The notes under the pieces are model-generated. The model did not search any database. It was not told the DNA's origin and saw only the letters and a list, made by a program, of their open reading frames with translations. From assembly GCA_965112735.1 (NCBI GenBank), contig OZ218962.1, positions 2,604,001 to 2,668,000 of the forward strand: DNA of 64,000 nt. The letters are read 5' to 3'. This document shows, piece by piece, positions 56,201-64,000 of the stretch (its first letter is position 1; every line of letters starts with the position of its first letter). The stretch comes from Phaeosaccion multiseriatum. Lineage: Eukaryota; Ochrophyta, other classes. Position numbers and translations under genes: made by a program.

Positions 56201-59200
56201 GGTCAGGACGTGACGCCTGCATGGCAGAGCAGAGCGTCTGACAAGGCAAGCGACCCCCTCCCCCTCCCCACACACACCACACAGCCTATCCTACTCATCC
56301 CCACACACACCACACAGCCTATCCTACTCACCCCCACACACACCACACAGCCTATCCTACTCACCCCCACACACACCACACAGCCTATCCTACTCACCCC
56401 CACACACACCACACAGCCTATCCTACTCATCCCCACACACACCACACAGCCTATCCTACTCACCCCCACACACACCACACAGCCTATCCTACTCATCCCC
56501 ACACACACCACACAGCCTATCCTACTCACCCCCACACACACCACACAGCCTATCCTACTCACCCCCACACACACCACACAGCCTATCCTACTCACCCCCA
56601 CACACACCACACAGCCTATCCTACTCCTCCCCACACACACCACACAGCCTATCCTACTCACCCCCACACACACCACACAGCCTATCCTACTCACCCCCAC
56701 ACACACCACACAGCCTATCCTACTCACCCCCACACACACCACACAGCCTATCCTACTCATCCCCACACACACCACACAGCCTATCCTACTCCTCCCCACA
56801 CACACCACACAGCCTATCCTACTCACCCCCACACACACCACACAGCCTATCCTACTCATCCCCACACACACCACACAGCCTATCCTACTCACCCCCACAC
56901 ACACCACACAGCCTATCCTACTCCTCCCCACACACACCACACAGCCTATCCTACTCACCCCCACACACACCACACAGCCTATCCTACTCACCCCCACACA
57001 CACCACACAGCCTATCCTACTCACCCCCACACACACCACACAGCCTATCCTACTCACCCCCACACACACCACACAGCCTATCCTACTCACCCCCACACAC
57101 ACCACACAGCCTATCCTACTCCTCCCCACACACACCACACAGCCTATCCTACTCACCGGCTCAAGGGCGAGGAAGGCCCCTCTCGGCATGGGAAAGGCGC
57201 TGTTGGGCATCTCCTGTGCCATCGAGGGAAGAAGGAAGCAGCACAAGAGGGCAAGCAGCAGCGGCGGTAAATGAGCACATGTGTTGAGGGGGTAGGGCAA
57301 GCAGCAGCGGCGGTAAACGAGCACATGTGTTGAGGGGGTATGTAACCGCATAGGCCAGCGCACAGGAGTGCGGAAAGGGAGAGAAGGCGGGAGAGAGAGA
57401 CAGAAACAGAAAGAGAAGGAATGTGAGGGGTGCGTACTGGAGTGGTCCCAGGGGTCCAGCATCCTCCCCTCCTCCTCCTCCTCCTCCTCCTCCTCCTCCC
57501 CCTCCTCCTCCTCCTCCTCCCCACCACGTCCTCCTCCTCCCCACCACGTCCTCCTCCTCCTCCTCCTCCCCTCCCCTCCTCCTCCTCCTCCTCACCCTCC
57601 TCCTCCATCACACTCCCCCTCTTCCTCCTCCCCAACCCCTCCCCCGCCTTTACCTACCAAGCTGCACTCGTCGGGCTGGTTGCGCATGTCCACACCGGGG
57701 TCGTTAGCGTTGGCTTTGGCGGCGTCTCCGTGGGTGAAGAGCAGGCCGCCGTCGGGCAGGAAGCGGAGATCTCCGGGCCCGTGCGAAGAGGAGGTGCTAC
57801 AGAAGCCGTTGAGTAGCACTTGTAGGTCCTCCTCACCACTGTTTATGGCGAACAGAGCAATAATAGTAATTAAGAAATCAAAAATAATATTACGTAGTAA
57901 TAATACAATGGATCGGGTGAAAGGAGAGGAGTGGGAGAGAGAAGGAAGAGAAAGGGAAACGCTGGATGAATGGATCTGAAACTGAAAAAGAGCCAGGGAA
58001 GCTTTCATCCATCACTGTCCTCTCACCTGGAAGAGAAGCTGTCGTTCTCTGCGTCATATTCCACAGTGGCCCGAACGAGCTTGGAGTATTTCTTGCAGTC
58101 GAAGCCCCAGTTTGTCGCCTGCGTTTTATGTGTATCGCACGTTGATGTGATGTTCATTGGTCGAGGAGGGAAGGGAGTGAGTTGAGAGAGTGAGCCTACG
58201 GCGTCTACGGGCATACCCGACCACAAACAACGCACGCACGCACACGCCCACACCCACATTACCTTGATGGTTGGGCAAATGTCCTCCGTCTCGTAGAGTC
58301 TCTGCTCCTCCTGCGAAGCCTCGTCCCACCACGTAGGTGTGCCCGGTTGCTGCCAGTGGAGGTGTGCATACGTACGTAAGGGCAGAGGGCGTTGAGACGA
58401 GACGTCGCAGTGTGAGTCGAGGGGAGGGCAGCGGCAGGAGTAAAAGGTGCATGAGTTGCTCATGGCCCGGAGGAGGGAGCTACGAGAGAGAGAGAGAGAG
58501 AGAGAGAGAAGGAGGGAGCTTGTAACAAAATATGAAATATACGCTTTCGCTGCCCACCTTGGCGGAGTAGATGGTGTATACATACGGCTCGTCGGGCCAG
58601 TCTGGGTGGATGGCAACTGATGTGAGGCCGTGGTCGCTCTTGTCCACCATCGAATACACGTCATTCTGTAGAGGAGGGGGGGTGGGGGGGGGTGGCAGGA
58701 GGAAAAAGCTCGTCAAGTCAGTGAAAATGCATAGCAGGAGCAAGAGCATGAGCAGGGACAGGAGTGCAGGGGCAGTGAAGGCGAGATTTTCTTCATTCTG
58801 GAGTCTGCCCACCCTCGAGAGAAGAGATTAAAATGGCTTGGGGTGGTCCTCATTTCTTCTGACACTCAATCTCTCCTCTCCTCCAGTTCATTAACTACCA
58901 CCACATACTCCCTCAAAGCATCAACCGACGCACAAATTCACAGGACAGGAGACCACGATTCACAAACGCACACGTTCACCACGACGCACAGGCACACACA
59001 CTCAAGAGCACAGGTACGTACCGAGAGGTCCAGCACGACTTGGGCACCCCCCACCCCATCGGAGGCTTCGCGGGGCAGAGAGTCAATGTCAGGAAACACC
59101 TCCAGAACTCCTCCTCGGTAGGCGACCAAGATGGCAGATCCACTGTGGGCAGATTGGGGATTAAGTGGTGCACGGGGGTGGGAGATGGGGGACAGAGAAA

Positions 59201-59847
59201 GGGCGGGGGGATGTGACGATAAAAGGGGCAGGCAGGAGAGAAAGAATAGGTGAAGTGTGAGAGAGAAGGAGGGAGACGTGAGCGAGGAGGGCTATATATA
59301 TGTATGTGGAGAGCGAGAGAGAGAGAGACAGTGAATGGCCGATAGGTGCCGCTCGATGAGGCAGGGTTCGTGACTCGCATTCAGCAGGTAACACGACGCG
59401 GGTGCCAGCACGGATGCGTCGCTGGAAAGGGCAACCACCACCACCACCACCACCAACTACTGCTCCTCTCGTACCTGTACTGGCTTGATCGTGGGAAGAA
59501 GACCGTCTTTATGGCGTTAGAATGCCTTCTCAATGTCGCTTGGAGGTCCATCTGTTTGGTGATGGAAGCATCGCCAGCACGAAATAAATAATCAATTCAC
59601 GAAGATTACAATTAGGGAATGGGTGAGGAGGGTGAGGAGGCGTGTATCTGTGAAGGGAGGCCTGGAGAGGGTGGGACGGTGAGAAAATTAAAAGTGCAAG
59701 GAAGGTGAGCGAAGGGAGAAGACTTACCTGGAGTTGTGCATCCACAAGTTCAGGGATTAGTTGACCATGCGCCCCTCGCAGAAGGAGCCCAAGAGCCACA
59801 CTGCCACAAGCAGCAGCGGGTATGGCGCCTCTCATCGGTGAGAGCAT
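50268..59847 (-). CDS. Secreted fusion: HHIP/PQQ sugar dehydrogenase-like propeller + multicopper oxidase + Cys-rich modules, 24 exons
   Basis: Exons 59847-59728, 59551-59475, 59142-59022, 58665-58558, 58349-58263, 58118-58027, 57838-57658, 57213-57157, 56088-55932, 55705-55611, 55371-55327, 55046-54941, 54743-54637, 54292-54173, 54054-53797, 53703-53560, 53451-53320, 53124-52207, 52089-52031, 51831-51654, 51474-51241, 51064-50997, 50737-50480, 50310-50268 join in phase to 1254 residues. Signal peptide 1-29. Residues ~41-510 are a HHIP-like/soluble glucose dehydrogenase propeller (GLTSVAIHPDWP, His221 in SHGPGDLRFLPDG, Arg315-Asn316 in GLRNPF, VLIGDVG, NFGWPC). After a Pro/Ala linker, ~578-1054 is a multicopper oxidase with all four copper motifs: HTHG (660-662), WYHTHHHG (703-705), HPFHGH (965-970), HCHVLTHSDNGIM (1021-1033, axial Met). 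Two Cys-rich modules end the protein. Expected: extracellular sugar oxidation plus O2-reducing phenol or metal oxidation; coupling is inference. Confidence 0.85.
51218..51240 (-). repeat. (GT)n array starting at a splice donor
   Basis: Fusion-gene intron 21 begins with GTGTGTGTGTGT and continues as GT then GTGC units. Confidence 0.8.
53200..53271 (-). repeat. (CTGT)n microsatellite in fusion-gene intron 17
   Basis: CTGT units with a few interruptions inside the intron between exons 53451-53320 and 53124-52207. Confidence 0.8.
55733..55757 (+). repeat. TTGGTGATAC motif site 9 (intron, antisense)
   Basis: Plus strand GCAGCAGTTGGTGATACGGC followed by AGCAG. It lies in intron 9 of the minus-strand fusion gene, about 30-50 bases from the acceptor, antisense to the transcript, where it supplies a CT-rich tract. 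Confidence 0.75.
56266..57157 (-). repeat. 27-copy 33-bp minisatellite made of splice-donor units
   Basis: Sense-strand unit starts GTGAGTAGGATAGGCTGTGT and is 33 bases long. 27 copies fill intron 8 of the fusion gene directly from the exon edge at 57157. Copy 1 is the real donor. By the in-frame translation, 18 copies keep GTGAGT, five have ATGAGT and four AGGAGT. Confidence 0.9.
57468..57630. repeat. (CTC)n array in fusion-gene intron 7
   Basis: CTC units interrupted by two CCACCACGT segments, within the intron between exons 57838-57658 and 57213-57157. Confidence 0.8.
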
Positions 59848-61429
59848 ACAGCTACCCTTGCGACTCGCGGTTTATGAACACCACGGCCGCTTTTGCCTTT
59901 GAGACGACAGCCGCTCTTGTTCGAACAACGGGCACACGTCAAGCAAGTGACGCGCTGGTCCTTCTCTTGCTCCAACCCAAGGGCTTATACCTTTGGCGAA
60001 AACGATTCGAATTAAGGAGTAACAGCCGTTCGTGGAGTGGGGGGCAAAAAAGTATCAATCAGGAGGGAGAGAGGGAGAGAGAAAATGAAGAGGGGTGAAG
60101 AAGAGGAAGGGAGACACGCGGGGATACGAGCATTTCCTTCAGCCTTCTCCCGTTAGCCCGCCCTTACAGCCTACCCTTCGGTTGACACGTCAACTTGGTG
60201 CGATCTTGAGTTCACGGGTAAGGGAGGGGAGCCAAAAACCTATGGTATTCACACGACTCACCCTGCCCGCCAAAGTGCTGCTACGGACGCAACTTCTCGC
60301 TCTGTGCAAGTCTCGCTCCTCCTTGTGGCTTCCTCCTTGTCGCCTCCTCCTCTTACATATACAGCTGCTTATATAAAGGGGGGGGGGGTCCCGTTCTCGT
60401 TGAATCTCGGGGGGGCATCATCAAAGAGCCAACGGGCTCCTCGTGAGCAAGATCTAACCGCCGTCGGAGAGCCGTCACAAAATCCTTTCTCCGCTTCTTC
60501 TCTTTCTCATGGTGTTTGTGAGAGCCAAGAGCGACACAGAAGGTGAGAACTTCTCGGAGCGAGGCCCGCACCCTTCTGTTCTTGAGGAGGTAGCCGCCTC
60601 GAGTACTAGACTTGTAGAAAGTGGAACCGTGGCACCATCCGTTAGCTACTCCGCGCTGCTCATTGACCAGTGGCACAGGCAGCGCGACAGATATTAGGAA
60701 ATGAGCCGGAGGAGGGGAAGACAGGCAGCAGCAGCAGTAGAACTAACCTGCTGCAGTGAAGGTTCTGATCAAAATGCTGCTGTCGCACCGCATCATTTCG
60801 TCCTCGCTGAAACAGGCAGTCCAGGCAGGTGGATTCTTCCACTCGACTCTCCCTCTCTTCTCCCTGGCTGATCCTTCAGCCAAGTGCCATTGCAACTCTA
60901 CAGAGAGGAGGTCGCCCCTCATAGTAGAGGGGGGAGGGGAAGTAGAAGCAGCAGTAGAACTAACCTGGCTGCTGCAGTGAAGCTTCCGACCACCATGGCT
61001 GGGCTGCTCCTGGGCTGCCTGCCGTCGTCGGGCCCGGGCCGCAGCTCCTCGACTCGCTCAGGTCAGTGCCCAGGAGGCAGGCATCTTGGGCTTAGAAGAG
61101 AGTGGGTTCCCTCCTGACCTCGAGAAGAGGGTAGAGACTAACTAAGGGGGAAGAGCTGTTTTTCAGGGGGGGGTCTTCCCCCCCCCGGCGAAAGAATTAC
61201 TGTACCCCCCCTCCCCGTCCTCAACCCGTGACTCCGTGACTGGCTGCCTCAGGCCTCTCGCTTTTTCAAGCGAACTTTGCTTCTCACAAGGACTTGGAGG
61301 ATAGGAGCAGGCCAGCAGACACAGCAGAGAACGCGTGACTGCGCCGTCTACCATACCTCCGACCTCAGCTCCTCCGACTGCGGCCCCCGGTGGCGTTGTT
61401 GGGGAGTCGTGCAGCAGCGTACTAAGAAG
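59848..61429. other. Upstream region of the oxidase fusion gene
   Basis: About 1.6 kb without a gene I can support. Two related segments (CTGCTGCAGTGAAGgTTC at 60749 and CTGCTGCAGTGAAGcTTC at 60970) suggest a local duplication. Short frames here (e.g. 60994-61116) lack family features. The promoter of the fusion gene should lie in the first few hundred bases. Confidence 0.4.
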
Positions 61430-62492
61430 TAGAAGCGATTGCCAACGTGGCTTCTTCTGGCTGCGACAACTGGACAACATGCCGCGCCCCCGGCGCAGAG
61501 GGTGAGCAGCCAGTGCGACTATGGGGTACTTTACAGCAACCCCACGTGTCAGTAGAGGGGGTTGTCTTCCAAGTGGAGTTCGACTTGTGGCTACTGCGTG
61601 GAGAAGGTCTGCACTCCTCCCGGGGCTCTTGGTGGTCCTTGCGCCAGCACAAATGGTATAGCCTGGAACTCCTGCCAACAAGGAAAGGGGTTCGTCAGCG
61701 TCGAGCCCACACCATGCCAAGCTCCTGACGCAGCGGGCGAGGCTTGCGAGGACGATCGACTTGTGGTTGGGTACCTGTCAAACAGACCAGGACTTACAGT
61801 GTATCGATGGGACCTGCAGGGGTCCTGGGGCTGTTGGTGAGTTTTGTGAGGGAGGTGTGTCGGGGAAACGTCTTCTCAGGTTCCTGCGGGAAGCTCTCGT
61901 CTACGAGGCCGGGACATGCATCCAGTGCATGCCTCAATGCCAGAGCGGACTGCCCGGCCTTCCCCTTCTCCGTACCCTTCCCCTTCGACGTCTCTCTGCT
62001 GGCACTGCGGTGAAGTCTTCGAAAGGGTAGTGGGCGGCTTCTGCATCCCCCAGGGGGGCACGGACCGGACAAGGAATATCCGCCGGGCGGGCTTGTGCAC
62101 GGCACAGCGGGGTGGGCAGCCAGGCGACAAGTCTGCGCCGGCAATAGCGCGCGGTGGGCCCGCCGACTCTTGGCCGTTGTCGTTCGGGCATCGAGGCCGG
62201 GGAGAGCTGCAACAGCTCCAGCTTTAGCTAGCGCGTCTCGAGCGAGTACCTGCTGCGCCGATGACCCCTCGCCGCGTGGTCCCCCCTCTTTCCGACCTCG
62301 CCTAGGGTTCTGCATCTATACCTCCAGACACCCGAGTGCCTCTGCCTGACGCGCCGTTGACCGTCGGCGTCTGCGATGCTTTTCGTGGCGCCGTCGAGGC
62401 CGTCTGCGAGGAGAACAAATTCGACGACTACAGCTCGTGCACAGGGGGCTTCGACTGCAGCAACAGGGATCGCGTCTGTGTGGAGAGCTAAG
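61430..62492 (+). pseudogene. Frame-broken Cys-rich (secreted-type) sequence
   Basis: Successive plus-strand frames carry a recurring motif C-[RQT]-x-P-[GD]-A-x-G-[EG]-x-C: CRAPGAEGE (~61470), CTPPGALGGPC (~61610), CQAPDAAGEAC (~61720), CRGPGAVGEFC (~61815), and further Cys-rich text (CDAFRGAVEAVCEENKFDD, CSNRDRVCVES) ending at a stop near 62492. Each block is in a different frame from the last, and I find no convincing GT-AG pairs between them. It is best read as a pseudogene with several indels, or a region of sequencing error. No signal peptide could be assigned. Family unknown. Confidence 0.45.
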
Positions 62493-63031
62493 TGTAGCAA
62501 GGAGCTGAGAGAGAGGAACGCTGGCGAGCGAAGACCGGCCGGCCATAAAGTCAAAGAGTGAGACGATCGACGGAACAAACCCGTTTGGGCACGCCTCCAT
62601 CTCTTACTTGAGAAGGCTCTATCTAGAATATAGCACCTCGGTCGAACGCCGTATAATGTACTTGTTGTTGCTTCTGGCTGCTGCTGCTCCGCTGGCAGTG
62701 GTGGTGGGTTATCAGCCAGCACATCCCCACTGCTGGGTCTCTCCGTCGGTCCCTCCATCTCTCGCTCATGCTCTCACGCGAATCCTCTCACGCAAGAGTA
62801 CAAAGGCCCAGCAAGAGGATTTAGAGCACCTTCCCACCTAGGAGTCCCTCCCGCAGCCGCCCCCGGTACGGCACCGACAGCAGGCGCACCCGTAAGTATA
62901 AGACTGAAGCGCCTTGTTGGGCCTCCCAACTCGGAGCTGGATGCTATGTGTGGGTGCGTGCGTGTGTGAGGTTTATTTTCTCGCTTTCCCGCGCCGTCGC
63001 CCTTTTTTTTTCTCTGCCTTTTCAGTCTCCT
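62493..63031. other. Intergenic region
   Basis: About 540 bases with no recognised gene; T-rich near 63000. Confidence 0.4.
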
Positions 63032-64000
63032 TGAGGGAGGGAGGGAGGGAGGGAAGGAGGGAGGGAGGGAGGGAGGGAGGGAGGGAGGGAGGAAGGGAGG
63101 GAGGGAGGGAGGGAGGGAGGGAGGGAGGGCAGGGGGGGAGGGAGGGAGGGAGGGAGGGAGTGAGGGAGGGAGAGAGGGAGGGTGGGAGGGAGGGAGGGAG
63201 GGAGGGAGGGAGGGCGGGAGGGCGGGAGGGCGGGAGGGCGGGAGGGAGGGAGGGCGGGAGGGCGGGAGGGCGGGAGGGAGGGAGGGAGGGAGGGAGGGAG
63301 GGAGGGAGAGAGGGAGGGAGGGAGGCAGGCAGGGAAGGAGGGAGGGAGGGAGGGAGGGAGGGAGGCAGGGAGGCAGGGAGGGAGGGAGGGAGGGAGGGAG
63401 GGAGGGAGGGAGGCAGGCAGAGAGGGAGGGAGAGAGGGAGGGTGGGAGGCAGGCAGGCAGGCAGGCAGGGAGGGAGGGAGGGAGGGAGGAAGGGAGGGAG
63501 GAAGGGAAGGAGGGAGGGAGAGAGGGAGGGTGGGAGGCAGGGAGGGAGGGAGGCAGGCAGGGAGGGAGGGAGGGAGGGAGGGAGGGAGGGAGGGAGGCAG
63601 CCAGAGAGGGAGGGAGAGAGGGAGGGTGGGAGGCAGGCAGGCAGGCAGGGAGGGAGGGAGGGAGGGAGGGAGGGAGGGAGAAAGAGGGAGAGGGAGAGGG
63701 AGGGAGGGGGGGAGGGAGGGAGGGAGGGAGGGAGGGAGGGAGGGAGGGAAGGGAGGGAGGGAAGGGAGAGAGGGAGGGAGGCAGGCAGAGAGGGAGGGAG
63801 AGAGGGAGGGAGGGAGGGAGGGAGGGAGGGAGGGAGGGAGGGAGGGAGGGAGGGAGGGAGGGAGGAAGGGAGGGAGGGAGGGAGGGAGGGAGGGAGGGAG
63901 GGAGGGAGGGAGGGAGGGAGGGAGGGAGGGAGGGAGGGAGGGAGGGAGGGAGGGAGGGAGGGAGGGAGGGAGGGAGGGAGGGAGGGAGGGAGGGAGGGAG
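63032..64000 (+). repeat. Long (GGGA)n array, continues past the window
   Basis: Nearly 970 bases of GGGA units with GGCA, GAGA, GGGC and GGAA variants arranged in higher-order blocks (for example GGCAGGCAGAGAGGGAGGGA recurring). Purest at 63880-64000. Confidence 0.95.

Noticed and set aside
56266-57157. CRISPR-like array
   Set aside because: The repeats are direct and abut without unique spacers; it is a minisatellite in an intron of a eukaryotic gene.
56198-57274. Long plus-strand frame of THTTQPIL repeats as a structural protein gene
   Set aside because: The open frame exists only because the 33-bp unit lacks stops; it lies in an intron of the minus-strand fusion gene.

Overview
ORGANISM. 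This is nuclear DNA from an intron-rich eukaryote, most likely a photosynthetic stramenopile (ochrophyte alga). Two genes (11757-14518 and 46948-49768) begin with a signal peptide followed by Ala/Gly then Phe (HG^FAPMAP and AVAA^FTV), the bipartite plastid presequence typical of complex red-derived plastids. The Crypton-type tyrosine recombinase at 43567-46624 resembles families common in stramenopiles. Coding exons and introns are full of trinucleotide and tetranucleotide tracts. I reconstructed spliced models by hand; in every model called a CDS except the ankyrin gene at 41105-43189 and the pentatricopeptide gene, all donor/acceptor phases close. LAYOUT. 1-500: 3' end of a fibronectin-III-like gene. 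867-5199 (-): large pentatricopeptide gene, split by a 20-C homopolymer. 5390-6937 (+) and 20132-22201 (+): two FNIP-repeat genes. 7651-11569 (-): class III PLP aminotransferase, 12 exons. 11757-14518 (+): plastid long-form ribosome hibernation factor, 7 exons. 15210-19941 (-): MCM-binding protein, 7 exons. 23310-24392, 27393-29495 and 41105-43189: three copies of an ankyrin-BTB gene, two of them on arms of a ~1.7 kb inverted duplication. 25199-27318 (-): divergent type II dehydroquinase-like gene. 29812-33938 (-): SIN1/TORC2-like gene. 34723-40312 (+): microcephalin-like triple-BRCT gene. 43338-46897: a probably intact Crypton-like element bounded by matching 7-bp hairpins. 46948-49768 (+): plastid protein with a 50-residue polyglutamine tract. 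50268-59847 (-): a 24-exon secreted protein. 61430-62492: frame-broken Cys-rich sequence. 63032-64000: a GGGA array running off the window. MAIN POINTS. (1) The 24-exon gene joins a PQQ-type sugar-dehydrogenase/HHIP-like propeller to a complete multicopper oxidase and two Cys-rich modules in one 1254-residue secreted polypeptide, with the active-site residues I could check on both sides retained. (2) A short DNA motif, sense strand GCAGTTGGTGATACAGCAG, recurs in at least nine places in four genes, in two different reading frames and once inside an intron. (3) More than a dozen introns start with a tandem array whose first unit is the splice donor itself, including a 27-copy 33-bp minisatellite. 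HOW THE GENES RELATE. This is ordinary eukaryotic gene order, not an operon. Several pairs are divergent with short shared upstream regions (190 bp in front of both FNIP genes; 187 bp between the aminotransferase and the hibernation factor). Functions are mixed: chromosome maintenance (MCMBP, BRCT protein), TOR signalling, plastid translation, amino-acid metabolism and secreted oxidation chemistry.
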